Source of the DNA: an uncultured Arthrobacter sp. | GTDB taxonomy: Bacteria > Actinomycetota > Actinomycetes > Actinomycetales > Micrococcaceae | Assembly (NCBI RefSeq): GCF_947493765.1 | Contig: NZ_CANLSZ010000001.1 | Span: forward strand, 434,001 to 498,000 | Reading direction: 5' to 3' | Length of the DNA: 64,000 nt | Part shown: positions 1 to 9,774 of the stretch, piece by piece | Layout of the letters: each line of letters opens with the position of its first letter | Numbering within the stretch: position 1 is the stretch's first letter | The notes under the pieces: model-generated | Databases searched by the model: none | Seen by the model: only the letters and a program-made list of their open reading frames with translations | Told to the model about the DNA's origin: nothing | Position numbers and translations under genes: made by a program

Positions 1-295
1 CTGGAACGAGGCGATCGCCGAACTGCTCCGCGCGATCATCCGCTCGGCGGAGGAACGCGTCCTCGTGGACGAGCAGCCGGGCCGGACGGCGTCAGAGGCT
101 GCGGCGCAGCTCGGCGGCGTGTTTCCCGCCCTGGCCGGGGAGGTCGCCTGGCTCGCCGAACTGTTCAACGAGACCCACTACGGGCGAGGGACCGCGTCGG
201 ACCAGCAGTATCGCCGGGCAGCGGAGGTGGACGCCCGGTTCTCCGCCCATCCCGTACGCGGGGCAGCCGCCGAGAGCCCGGCGGCACTGCGGTGA
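1..295 (+). CDS. C-terminal part of a DUF4129-like protein (truncated by window start)
   Basis: Open frame from the window start to TGA at 293-295, overlapping the next start (GTGA). Position upstream of DUF4350-MoxR-DUF58 fits DUF4129. Confidence 0.6.
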   Translation, partial: WNEAIAELLRAIIRSAEERVLVDEQPGRTASEAAAQLGGVFPALAGEVAWLAELFNETHYGRGTASDQQYRRAAEVDARFSAHPVRGAAAESPAALR

Positions 296-1692
296 GCGCC
301 CGCACGCGGCGTCCCGGCGCGTCGGCGGTCCCGGCGGCCGTGTCGAAGTCGAAGTCGAAGTCGAAGTCGAAGTCGAAGTCGAAGTCGAAGTCGGCGTCGA
401 AGTCGGAGTGGGAGTCGGCGTCGAAGTCGGAGTTGGAGTCGGCGTCGGCGTCGGCGTCGGCGTCGGAGTTGGAGTCGGCGTCGGCGTCGGCGTCGGCGTC
501 GATGGACCATGCCGGCGGGCCCGAGCCCATGGGCGACGGCGGCAGCGCCCGAGCGACAGCACGGCACCGGATCCGGGGCGCACGTCCCCTCGTGGTGGGC
601 GCCGTCGTCCTGGCGCTCACGGTGCTGATCACCCTCCTCTCCGGCACCGGGGAGGAGGGTGCACCGCTCTCCCCGGAGAATCCCGGCCCCGAGGGGGCAC
701 GGGGCGTGGCGCAGGTCCTCGCGGACGAGGGCGTGGACGTGGAGCGCCCCGGATCCTTCGACGAGGCCCTGGCGCTCCTCGACGCCGGACCGGCCACACT
801 GTTCCTCAACGACGCCCGGCAGTACCTCAGCGCCACGCAGATCGCCACCCTGACCACGGCGGCGGACCGCTCGGTACTGGCCGGACCCGGGGCACGGCAG
901 CTCACGGCACTCGGGGAGGACATCGACCTCGTGGGGCCCCTGCCCTTCGACCCGGGTGGCGACACTCCCCCGCCGGAGGCGGCATGCGCCGATCCCCGAG
1001 CGAGCGCTGCCGGGACGATCACCGCCACCGGCTCGCTCTACTCGGGGCCCGTCGAGTGCTTCCCGTCCGCCACGGGCGACCCGCCGGGGGGCCTGTACGT
1101 CACGGGCGCCGACGGATCCGTGGGGGTCCTCGGCGCGCCGGGCGTCCTCGCGAACCGATCGATCACGGCCGAGGGCAACGCCGCCCTCGCGCTCCAGCTC
1201 CTGGGGTCGTCACCGGCGCTCGTCTGGTTCGAGCCCACCGGAGCCGACGTCGCCTCGGTCGGCGAAGGCATCGACCCGCTGACCCTCCTCCCGCCCTGGG
1301 TGGACCTGCTGCTCGCCTGGCTCCTCGTCTGTGCCGTCCTCGCCATGCTCTGGCGGGGCCGGCGGATGGGCCCGCTCGCCACCGAGCCCCTGCCCGTCCT
1401 CGTGCGCGCCGCGGAGACGGCGGAAGGGCGTGCGCGCCTCTACCAGGACGCGCGCTCCGTCGAGCACGCAGCCGCGACGCTCCGATCGGGCACGCTCACG
1501 CGCCTGGCACGGAGTCTCCGGGTGGACCACTCCGCCCCGGCGTCAGAGATCATCGATGCCGCCGCGCGCAGGAGCGGGTACCCGCGCGAGGAGCTCGAGC
1601 GACGCCTGCTGCACCGCCCCACCACGAACCGTGAGCTCGTGCCCTGGTCGCAGGGACTGCTCGACCTCGAGAAGGAGATCACCCCGCCATGA
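292..1692 (+). CDS. DUF4350 domain-containing membrane protein with N-terminal (SK)n/(SA)n tract
   Basis: 466 aa ORF; TM helices RPLVVGAVVLALTVLITLLSG and WVDLLLAWLLVCAVLAMLW; syntenic with MoxR/DUF58. Start uncertain (292 GTG, or ATG at 502). Confidence 0.8.
   Translation: MSARTRRPGASAVPAAVSKSKSKSKSKSKSKSKSASKSEWESASKSELESASASASASELESASASASASMDHAGGPEPMGDGGSARATARHRIRGARPLVVGAVVLALTVLITLLSGTGEEGAPLSPENPGPEGARGVAQVLADEGVDVERPGSFDEALALLDAGPATLFLNDARQYLSATQIATLTTAADRSVLAGPGARQLTALGEDIDLVGPLPFDPGGDTPPPEAACADPRASAAGTITATGSLYSGPVECFPSATGDPPGGLYVTGADGSVGVLGAPGVLANRSITAEGNAALALQLLGSSPALVWFEPTGADVASVGEGIDPLTLLPPWVDLLLAWLLVCAVLAMLWRGRRMGPLATEPLPVLVRAAETAEGRARLYQDARSVEHAAATLRSGTLTRLARSLRVDHSAPASEIIDAAARRSGYPREELERRLLHRPTTNRELVPWSQGLLDLEKEITPP
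342..506 (+). repeat. Hexanucleotide tandem repeat (GTCGAA)n then (GTCGGC)n
   Basis: Direct reading: about 8 GTCGAA units, then interspersed GTCGGC/GTCGGAGT units. Confidence 0.95.
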
Positions 1693-2690
1693 CCCATCCC
1701 GACCAGATGCAGGACATCGCCGATCAGGACGCCACCGACGGCGAGTCGACGCGCGCCGCGCTCCTGCGTGTCCGTACGGAGGTCGGCAAGTCGATCGTGG
1801 GCCAGGACGCGGCGGTGACCGGTCTGCTCATCGGCCTGCTCGCCGACGGCCACGTCCTGCTCGAGGGCGTGCCCGGCGTCGCCAAGACCCTGCTCGTCCG
1901 GACCCTCGCCACGGCCCTGGACCTGGACACCCGGCGTGTGCAGTTCACCCCTGACCTCATGCCCGGTGACATCACCGGGTCCCTCGTCTACGAGGCGAGG
2001 ACCTCCGGGTTCAGCTTCCGGGAGGGCCCGGTCTTCACCAATATCCTGCTCGCCGACGAGATCAACCGCACGCCACCGAAGACCCAGGCGGCGCTGCTCG
2101 AGGCGATGGAGGAGCGGCAGGTCTCGGTGGACGGCACCTCCCGCCCGCTACCCGCGCCGTTCATCGTCGCCGCCACGCAGAACCCCGTCGAGTACGAGGG
2201 CACCTACCCCCTCCCCGAGGCCCAGCTCGACCGCTTCCTGCTCAAGCTGACGCTCCCGCTGCCGCAGCGCGACGACGAGATCGAGGTGATCCGCCGCCAC
2301 AGCGTCGGCTTCGACCCCCGGGATCTCCACGCCGCGGGCGTCCGGGCCGTCGCGGACGCCTCGGACATCGGGCGCGCACGGGCCGCGGTGGCGCGCGTCG
2401 CCGTCGCCCCCGAGGTCCTCGCCTACATCGTGGACCTCGTGCGCGCCACGCGGGTCTCGCCGTCGTTCCAGCTCGGAGTCTCCCCGCGTGGTGCCACGGC
2501 CCTGCTGAACACCGCGCGGGCCTGGGCGTGGCTGTCCGGGCGGTCCTTCGTCACGCCCGACGACGTCAAGGCCCTCACCCTGCCCGCCCTGCGGCACCGG
2601 GTGGCGCTGCGCCCCGAGGCGCAGATGGACGGGGTCGACGCCGACGCCGTGCTCGGCACCATCCTCAGCACCGTCGCCGTCCCGCGGTAG
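1689..2690 (+). CDS. MoxR family AAA+ ATPase
   Basis: Walker A-like GVPGVAKT, LLADEINRTPPKTQAALLEAMEE, ATQNPVEYEGTYPLPEAQLDRF. Confidence 0.95.
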   Translation: MTHPDQMQDIADQDATDGESTRAALLRVRTEVGKSIVGQDAAVTGLLIGLLADGHVLLEGVPGVAKTLLVRTLATALDLDTRRVQFTPDLMPGDITGSLVYEARTSGFSFREGPVFTNILLADEINRTPPKTQAALLEAMEERQVSVDGTSRPLPAPFIVAATQNPVEYEGTYPLPEAQLDRFLLKLTLPLPQRDDEIEVIRRHSVGFDPRDLHAAGVRAVADASDIGRARAAVARVAVAPEVLAYIVDLVRATRVSPSFQLGVSPRGATALLNTARAWAWLSGRSFVTPDDVKALTLPALRHRVALRPEAQMDGVDADAVLGTILSTVAVPR

Positions 2691-2736
2691 ACCAGCCCGT
2701 CCCCGCCCCGCCCACCGCACCCGAGAGGAGCCCTCC

Positions 2737-4029
2737 ATGGTGATCACCGGACGCCTCGTGCTCCTGGCACTGCTCGGCGTCGTGCCCGTCATCGTGTATC
2801 CGGGCAGCACCTCGATCCTGCTGTGGGCGCTGCTGCTGATCGTGCTGGCGGCTCTCGACGTGGCTCTCGCGGCGTCCCCGCGCCGGATCGGCATCACCCG
2901 CACACTGCCCGACGGCGTGCGCCTGGGCGAGGAGTGCGACAGCGCCCTCGTGCTGCGGAACCACACCGCACGAAGGATGCGGGCGACCTTCCGCGAAACC
3001 TGGCAGCCCTCGGCCGGGGCGCGGGATCCCGAGCAGAGGGTCGCCCTGCCCCGGGGTGAGGCACGTCGGAGGACCGTCCGCCTGCGTCCGGTACGCCGGG
3101 GGATCCTGCGGGTCGACACCGTCACCGTCCGCAGCGCCGGACCCCTCGGTCTGGCCGCCCGGCAGATCACCGTGCCGGCACCGGGCGTGCTCCGGGTGCT
3201 CCCGCCCTTCCACTCCAGGCGGCACCTCCCCTCGAAGCTCCGCAAACTGCGGGAGCTCGACGGCCGCTCCGCCGTGCAGCTCAGGGGGGCGGGCACCGAG
3301 TTCGACTCCCTGCGCGACTACGTCCGCGGCGACGACGTCCGATCCATCGACTGGCGCGCGACGGCGAGGCGCCGCGGCACGGTGGTCCGCACCTGGCGGC
3401 CCGAGCGGGACCGGCGTGTCGTCGTCGTGCTCGACACCTCCCGCACGTCGGCGGGTCGCATCCTCGACGAACCGCGGCTGGACACCGGGATCGAGGCGGC
3501 GCTGCTGCTCTCCGTCCTGGCCGAGCGCGGCGGCGACAAGGTGCACTTCCTCGCGTTCGACCGCAGGCTCCGGGCGCGCGTCGACTCCTCGGCACGCGGA
3601 AACCTGCTGAGCGCCCTCGTGACCGCCATGGCACCCCTGGAGCCGGAACTGATCGAGGCCGACTGGTCGCGGGTGCCCGCCCAGGTGCGCTCCGCCTCCC
3701 CGCACCGGTCGCTCGTGGTGCTGCTGACCTCCCTCGACTCCGGGTCCGTGGAGGAGGGCCTGCTGCCCGCCCTTCCGGGCCTGACCGAGAGGCACGTGGT
3801 GGTGGTCGCCTCGGTGCGCGATCCACGGCTCGAGGACCTGCGGGCCGACCGGTCCACGGCGTCCGCCACGTTCCGTGCGGCGGCCGCGGAACGCGCCCTG
3901 CTGGACCGGGCCGCCGTCGCCCGGCAACTCCGCCTGCTCGGCGCCGAGGTGGTCGACGCCGTACCCGCGGAGCTGCCGCCCCGGCTCGCGGACACCTACA
4001 TCCGCCTCAAGGCGGCGGGACGCCTGTGA
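2737..4029 (+). CDS. DUF58 domain-containing protein
   Basis: GTEFDSLRDYVRGDDVRSIDWRATAR signature; follows MoxR. Confidence 0.95.
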   Translation: MVITGRLVLLALLGVVPVIVYPGSTSILLWALLLIVLAALDVALAASPRRIGITRTLPDGVRLGEECDSALVLRNHTARRMRATFRETWQPSAGARDPEQRVALPRGEARRRTVRLRPVRRGILRVDTVTVRSAGPLGLAARQITVPAPGVLRVLPPFHSRRHLPSKLRKLRELDGRSAVQLRGAGTEFDSLRDYVRGDDVRSIDWRATARRRGTVVRTWRPERDRRVVVVLDTSRTSAGRILDEPRLDTGIEAALLLSVLAERGGDKVHFLAFDRRLRARVDSSARGNLLSALVTAMAPLEPELIEADWSRVPAQVRSASPHRSLVVLLTSLDSGSVEEGLLPALPGLTERHVVVVASVRDPRLEDLRADRSTASATFRAAAAERALLDRAAVARQLRLLGAEVVDAVPAELPPRLADTYIRLKAAGRL

Positions 4030-4121
4030 CTGGCTTCGAGTGTCGACGCCCGTCCGAGCCTGCGGGCCCACGGACTGTTCACGGCCCGCATCATGGTTGA
4101 CTGGGTGTCCGAGCGACGGAA

Positions 4122-4799
4122 GTGGGCGGCATGATCTCGATCTACCAGGAAGCGATGGGACGCGAGTTCGGCAGGCTCCAGCCCGAACTGCGCGAGTACT
4201 TCGGTCTCCACGCCGAGAGTGGCCTCGCGGGATTCGGGCGCGGGGTGTTCGACGTCGCCGGCTGCACCGCTTGGTTCGCGCGGCCCGCCTTCCGGCTCAC
4301 CGCGCTCGAGAACGCCTTCTTCCCCGAGTACAACAGCGATGTCCCCTTCACCATCAGGAACTACCCGCACCTGGATCCGTTCGGCCGCCCGTCGCTCACC
4401 GCGCGGCGCGAGCTCGACTTCGGGACGGCCCTGCGCGTCTTCGAGGACACCACCTCGCTGCAGGACGGTGTGCTGACCGACTACGTGGGCCGGCACCGCC
4501 GCATGGCCACCCTGCTCACGTGCACGGCAACCCGCGAGGGGCGCATCCGCATGGTCTCCTCACAGACCCGGATCTTCGCCGGACTCCGCCTGCCCCTGCC
4601 CGACGCCGTCGGCGCGCTCGCCTACGTGGAGCAGTGGTGGGACGACACCACGGGACTCTTCAAAATCACCACCCGCGTGGTCCACCGGCAGCTCGGCACC
4701 CTTCTCGTCTATGCCGGTGGTTTCGACTACACGCTCGAGGAGTTCGACGGCGTCCTGCCCGAGGGTGCCCGGCCGGACCGCTGGGAAGCCCGCGTCTGA
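4122..4799 (+). CDS. DUF4166 domain-containing protein
   Basis: 225 aa; family call from overall sequence (IYQEAMGREFGRLQPELREYFG...). Confidence 0.7.
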   Translation: MGGMISIYQEAMGREFGRLQPELREYFGLHAESGLAGFGRGVFDVAGCTAWFARPAFRLTALENAFFPEYNSDVPFTIRNYPHLDPFGRPSLTARRELDFGTALRVFEDTTSLQDGVLTDYVGRHRRMATLLTCTATREGRIRMVSSQTRIFAGLRLPLPDAVGALAYVEQWWDDTTGLFKITTRVVHRQLGTLLVYAGGFDYTLEEFDGVLPEGARPDRWEARV

Positions 4800-4819
4800 G
4801 CCACTTCGCCGCCCGGAGC

Positions 4820-5920
4820 TCAGCCCTCGGCTCGGAGCTGGTCCAGGGCGTCGGCGGCGCGGACCAGTCTGGTGAGCATGGCCACGGCATCCGCGGGCGA
4901 GCGCCCGGCCGGTCCGGGGAGCGTGGTGACGGTCAGGGCGGAGAGCGCGGCGACGGGCAGACCCACGCGGTTCCAGGCGGCCCGTACCGGCTCGACCAGC
5001 GAGCTGACCTGAGGCACCGGGTGCCCGGGATCGAGGATGGCGAGCCAGAGCCGACGTCCGCCCTCGACGTCCTCGGCCAGGGCGTCCCACTGCCGGTCGG
5101 AGACCGCCGACAACTCCAGGACGAGGGCCTCCACCGCACTCGAGCGGGCGGCCTCGAACGCCACGTCTCCCCGTCCCGGAGCGACGACCGTGCCGGTCGC
5201 CCCGGCGGCGAGCGCGGAGTCCGTCACGAGGTCCCACGCCTCCGTGGCCTCGCGGCGATCGATCGCCCGGAGGGTCCGGTAGCCACTGGCGGTCGGGATG
5301 CTCCCGGTGAGGACGGCCTCCGCGGCCGGCTCGTCGAGCTGGAGCAGTATCCCCGCCCCGCGCGCCACGGAGGCCACACGCCGGACCAGCTCCGCCGCCC
5401 CGGCTGCGAGCGACGCGTACAGCTCCCGCCGGGCACCGTGATCGAGGAGTACCCGTTCGCCGCTGTGCAGATGGACGCCGGCCGCCAGTGAGAGCGGGCC
5501 CTGCAGATGCAGGACCAGGCGCGACGCCGGTCGCTCCTCCGCCCCGGCGATGTCCCCGAGGGCGTTGATGTCCGAGGAGAGGGCCGACTCGGCGCGCCGC
5601 TGGTCCTTGCCGGGCCGCTGGGTGAGGCGCCACCCGTGCGGCTGGAGATCGAAGGGCAGCTCGACCAGCATGCCGAGCGTGCGTCCTGTGGCGTCACTGC
5701 CCGGTCCGCGGGCCGGGAGGGCCGGAAGGAACGGCGGATTGACACCTCCGAGTTCGCCGCGGATCGCCCGGTTCGCCTCGAGCGGGTCCACTCCGGGCCA
5801 GTCACCGGCCCCGGTGGCGGTCACCGCGGATCCCCCGGCGTCGCCGTCCTGCTCCCTGCTGTCCTCACGCACGCTCGTCGCGCCCCTCCGCCGTGTTCTC
5901 GGACGCGGGACGGCCGGCAC
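4820..5920 (-). CDS. Cobalamin-independent methionine synthase-like (MetE C-terminal-like) protein
   Basis: NPPFLPALPARGPGSDATGRT...LHLQGPLSLAAGVHL...LLQLDEPAAEAVLTG; typical position next to mnmA in actinobacteria. Confidence 0.75.
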   Translation of the reverse strand: MPAVPRPRTRRRGATSVREDSREQDGDAGGSAVTATGAGDWPGVDPLEANRAIRGELGGVNPPFLPALPARGPGSDATGRTLGMLVELPFDLQPHGWRLTQRPGKDQRRAESALSSDINALGDIAGAEERPASRLVLHLQGPLSLAAGVHLHSGERVLLDHGARRELYASLAAGAAELVRRVASVARGAGILLQLDEPAAEAVLTGSIPTASGYRTLRAIDRREATEAWDLVTDSALAAGATGTVVAPGRGDVAFEAARSSAVEALVLELSAVSDRQWDALAEDVEGGRRLWLAILDPGHPVPQVSSLVEPVRAAWNRVGLPVAALSALTVTTLPGPAGRSPADAVAMLTRLVRAADALDQLRAEG

Positions 5921-6278
5921 CCGGTGCGGGTCTCCGGCTCTCGGAGATGGCCTGGTGGTGCTGGATCACCTCGGAGATGATGAAGTTGAGGAACTTCTCG
6001 GCGAAGGCGGGATCGAGCTGGGCCTCCTCCGCGAGCATCCTGAGCCGGGCGATCTGGGCCGACTCCCGCTGCGGGTCGCCCGCCGGCAGATCGTGCTCGG
6101 CCTTCAGGTGCCCCACACGCTGCGTCGCCTTGAAGCGTTCGGCCAGGAGGTAGACGAGGGTCGCGTCGATGTTGTCGATGGAGCTCCTCACGGAGAGGAG
6201 TTCGGCCATCACCTCGGGGGCCACGTCCCCTGCGAGCGAGGATGCTGCCGGATCGAAACCACTGTGCGGGTGCGTCAT
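5865..6278 (-). CDS. Chorismate mutase (AroQ type)
   Basis: LSVRSSIDNIDATLVYLLAERFKATQRVGHLKAEHDLP; start taken at internal ATG (MTHPHSG). Confidence 0.9.
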   Translation of the reverse strand: MTHPHSGFDPAASSLAGDVAPEVMAELLSVRSSIDNIDATLVYLLAERFKATQRVGHLKAEHDLPAGDPQRESAQIARLRMLAEEAQLDPAFAEKFLNFIISEVIQHHQAISESRRPAPGAGRPASENTAEGRDERA

Positions 6279-6315
6279 GCCACCAGTCAAGCAGACGCCG
6301 TCGGCGGGCCGTGCA

Positions 6316-7458
6316 CTACCCCTGCAGGGCGGCCGGCTCGGGACGGAGCGCGGACCGCGCGGAATCGATGGTGGCCTGGCCGAGCACGCGCGTGCCCTGG
6401 TAGAGCACCACCGTCTGCCCGGGCGCCACACCGCGCATCGGCTCCACGAGGCGCACCACGAGCTGCTGCGCGCCGTCGTCGTCCCGCTCGACCCGCGCGC
6501 GGGCAGCCACCGGGTCGCCGTGCGCCCGCACCTGGGCCATGCAGTCGAACTCCTCGCCCGAGCGCGCCTCGTGGATCGGCAGACCTGCCCAGGACACCTT
6601 GATGCCGCGCATCTCGTCGATGGCGAGCAGATGCTCCGGACCGACCACCACTTCGTTCTGCTTGGGGCGGATCTCGAGTACGAAGCGCGGCTTGCCGTCC
6701 GCTGCGGGCGTGCCGAGCTTGAGGCCCCGGCGCTGCCCCACGGTGAAGGCGTTCGCCCCGGGGTGGCTGCCGATGCGCTCGCCGTCGACGTCGAGGATGT
6801 CGCCCTCGGTCAGCTCGATGCGCTCCTCGAGCCAGCCGCGCGTGTCGCCGTCGGGGATGAAGCAGATGTCGTGGCTGTCGGGCTTGTTCGCGACGGAGAG
6901 CCCGCGGCGCTCGGCCTCCGCGCGGACCTCCGCCTTCGACGGCGTGGCCGCCAGCGGGAACATGGAGTGCTCGAGCTGCTCGTGCGTGAGGACCCCGAGC
7001 ACGTAGGACTGGTCCTTGGCCCAGTCCGCTGCCCGGTGGAGCTCCGGGTTGCCGTCGGCGTCGCGGAGGACGGTGGCGTAGTGGCCGGTGCAGACGGCGT
7101 CGAAGCCGAGCGCGAGTGCCTTCTCCAGCAGCGCGGCGAACTTGATGCGCTCGTTGCAGCGCATGCAGGGATTGGGTGTGCGGCCCGCCGCGTACTCGGC
7201 GATGAAGTCGTCGACGACGTCCTCCTTGAAGCGCTCCGAGAAGTCCCAGACGTAGTACGGGATGCCGAGGATGTCGCAGGCGCGCCAGGCGTCGCGGGAG
7301 TCCTCGATGGTGCAGCATCCCCGGCTGCCGGTGCGCAGCGTGCCGGGCATGCGGGAGAGCGCCAGGTGCACGCCGACGACGTCGTGCCCCGCGTCCACGG
7401 CGCGCGCCGCCGCCACTGCGGAGTCGACGCCGCCGCTCATCGCTGCCAGAACCCTCAT
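6316..7458 (-). CDS. mnmA: tRNA-specific 2-thiouridylase MnmA
   Basis: [74 protein letters not shown]. Confidence 0.97.
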   Translation of the reverse strand: MRVLAAMSGGVDSAVAAARAVDAGHDVVGVHLALSRMPGTLRTGSRGCCTIEDSRDAWRACDILGIPYYVWDFSERFKEDVVDDFIAEYAAGRTPNPCMRCNERIKFAALLEKALALGFDAVCTGHYATVLRDADGNPELHRAADWAKDQSYVLGVLTHEQLEHSMFPLAATPSKAEVRAEAERRGLSVANKPDSHDICFIPDGDTRGWLEERIELTEGDILDVDGERIGSHPGANAFTVGQRRGLKLGTPAADGKPRFVLEIRPKQNEVVVGPEHLLAIDEMRGIKVSWAGLPIHEARSGEEFDCMAQVRAHGDPVAARARVERDDDGAQQLVVRLVEPMRGVAPGQTVVLYQGTRVLGQATIDSARSALRPEPAALQG

Positions 7459-8681
7459 GATGAAAAACCCGTTCCTGCCGTCTGGATGGTTGATGCGTGC
7501 CCGGCCATGCCGGCCTTGCGTGCCCGTGTGTAGGCTTCGCCGATGGCGGCTACCACGGCGGCAACGTCGTCGGCCGTGGATGTATGCCCGAGACTGAACC
7601 GTTGCGCGCCGCGGGCCTCGTCCTCGCTCAGCCCCATGGCCAGCAGCACGTGGGACGGGCGGGGGACGCCCGCCGTGCAGGCCGAGCCCGTGGAGGACTC
7701 GATGCCGGCCAGATCGAGGAGGAACAGGAGCGAGTCCCCCTCGCAGCCGGGGAAGGTGAAGTGCGCATTGCCGGGCAGTCTCGTCCCCTCGACAGCGGGG
7801 TGCGTCACCCCGCGCAGCACGGCCTCCGGGACCTCCCGGGAGATCCCCTCGATGAGTCGGTCACGCAGCGCCGCGAGTCGCGGCTCCTCGACCGGGAGGC
7901 GCGCGACGGCGTCCTCGGCCGCCGCGGCGAAGGCGGCGATGCCTGCCCGGTCGAGGGTGCCTGATCTGATGTCGCGCTCCTGGCCTCCCCCGTGCTGCAC
8001 GGGCATCAGGGTGACGGCTCTGCCCACCAGGAGTGCCCCGACGCCCACCGGTCCACCGATCTTGTGGGCGCTGACGGCCATGGTGGCGAGCCCGGAGTCG
8101 GCGAAGGAGACCGGGATCGAGCCGAAGGCCTGCACCGCGTCGCTGTGCACCGGGATGCCGTGGCGGGCGGCCTCGGCCACGACCTCCCGGACGGGCTGCA
8201 CCGTCCCGACCTCGTTGTTGGCCCACATCACGGTGACCAGTGCCGTCCGGTCGGCGCCGTCCGCGAGCGCCGCGCGGAGTGTGTCGAGGGACACCAGGCC
8301 GGTCTCGTCGACGGGCAGCCAGCGGACCTCGGCGCCCTCGTGGCGTTCGAGCCACTCGACGGCGTCCTGCACGGCGTGGTGCTCCACCGCGCTGCAGAGG
8401 ATCCTCGTGCGGCGTGGGTCGGCTGCTCTGCGTGCCCAGTACAGGCCCTTGACTGCCAGATTGTCGGCTTCGGTCCCGCCGGAGGTGAAGACGATCTCGG
8501 AAGCGTGGGCCCCGGCGGCTGCCGCCACGCGCTCCCTGGCGTCCTCCACCGAGCGTCGGGCACGGCGGCCCGAGCCGTGCAGGGAGGAGGGGTTCCCGCC
8601 CCGGCTGAGTTCGTGGGTGAGTGCGGCGAGCGCCGGCGCCAAGATCGGCGTGGTCGCCGCGTGGTCGACATACACGGGCAT
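7455..8681 (-). CDS. Cysteine desulfurase (NifS/IscS-like)
   Basis: [43 protein letters not shown] overlap with mnmA. Confidence 0.95.
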   Translation of the reverse strand: MPVYVDHAATTPILAPALAALTHELSRGGNPSSLHGSGRRARRSVEDARERVAAAAGAHASEIVFTSGGTEADNLAVKGLYWARRAADPRRTRILCSAVEHHAVQDAVEWLERHEGAEVRWLPVDETGLVSLDTLRAALADGADRTALVTVMWANNEVGTVQPVREVVAEAARHGIPVHSDAVQAFGSIPVSFADSGLATMAVSAHKIGGPVGVGALLVGRAVTLMPVQHGGGQERDIRSGTLDRAGIAAFAAAAEDAVARLPVEEPRLAALRDRLIEGISREVPEAVLRGVTHPAVEGTRLPGNAHFTFPGCEGDSLLFLLDLAGIESSTGSACTAGVPRPSHVLLAMGLSEDEARGAQRFSLGHTSTADDVAAVVAAIGEAYTRARKAGMAGHASTIQTAGTGFSS

Positions 8682-8782
8682 GCCTCGATTCTACGGGCGC
8701 CACGCCGTCGGGCCGATTCCGGTGCTTCCTTGTGCCCCGGACACTGTGGCTGCTCGCCCGGTGCTCGGCTGTGCGGTCATCT

Positions 8783-9710
8783 CTCCCACTGTTCACGCCC
8801 GGGCAGTGGGAACGACGCACCACTCCCTGCCCGCCCCGTCGTCCCTCCCAGTGCTCGCCCCCGAATACCGGGAACGATGCAGCACTCCCCGCCGGCACGG
8901 CACACCCTCCCACTACTCGAGCCCGGTCGGTGGGATTGAGCGCCCGTTCCCACTGGTGGACCCCGAGTACTGGGAACGACGCACTACGCCCAACCTGCAC
9001 CGTCGTCCCTCCCACTGCTCGCCCCCGAGAACTGGGAACGACGCACTACGCCCCGCCCGCACGGCACCCCCTCCCAGTGCTCGAGCCCGGTCGGTGGGAT
9101 TGAACGCCGGTTCCGCCCCTCCTGGCCGCCCTTCCCACTGCTCGCCCCCGAATACCGGGAACGATGCAGCACTCCCCGCCGGCACGGCACACCCTCCCAC
9201 TACTCGAGCCCGGTCGGTGGGATTGAGCGCCCGTTCCCACTGCTGGACCCCGAGAACTGGGAACGATGCACCACTCTCCGCCTGCACCGTCGTCCCTCCC
9301 GCTGCTCGCCGCCGAAAACTGGGAACGAAGCACTACGCCCCGCCCGCGCCGTCGTTCCTCCCACTGCTCGAGCCCGGTCGGTGGGATTGAAGGCTGGTTC
9401 CGATCCGCTCAGGCCCCCTTCCCACTGGTGGAACCGGAGTACTGGGAACGATGCACTACTCCCCGCCTGCACGGCACTCCCTCCCACTACTCGAGCCCGG
9501 TCAGTGGGATTGAGCGCCCGTTCCCACTGCTCGCTCCCGAGTAGTGGGAACGACGCACTACGCCCAACCTGCACGGCCGTCCCTCCCACTGCTCGCCCCC
9601 GAGAACTGGGAGCGACGCACTACGCCCCGCCCGCGCCGTCGTCCCTCCCACTGACGAACCCCGAACACCGGGAGCGACGCAGCACCGATCCCGGACCGCC
9701 ACCGCGGTGG
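8783..9710. repeat. Nested tandem array: ~16 palindromic units of ~62 bp (some ~40 bp) in an exact 287-bp higher-order period
   Basis: Unit starts at 8783, 8845, 8907, 8947, 9009, 9071, 9132, 9194, 9234, ~9296, 9358, 9419, 9481, 9521, ~9583, 9645. Offsets 8845->9132->9419, 8907->9194->9481 and 9071->9358->9645 are each exactly 287. 104-nt exact repeat 8852-8955 = 9139-9242. Confidence 0.95.
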
Positions 9711-9774
9711 AGCGCTGTCGGGACGCGACCCGGCCACGCAATACCATGGGCGGTATGAACGAAGCGTCCGCCCC

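Noticed and set aside
165-1028. Minus-strand ORF with (DADADA)/(DFDFDF) repeats
   Set aside because: Reverse-strand reading of the hexanucleotide tract in the DUF4350 gene.
8621-9589. ORFs read through the 287-bp array (e.g. 8621..9103 +, 9200..9589 -)
   Set aside because: Periods are not multiples of 3, so the same DNA is read in different frames; ORFs exist on both strands simply because the GC-rich repeat lacks stops.
8783-9710. CRISPR array
   Set aside because: Units abut directly with no unique spacers, the period is hierarchical (62/40 within 287), and no cas genes are nearby.
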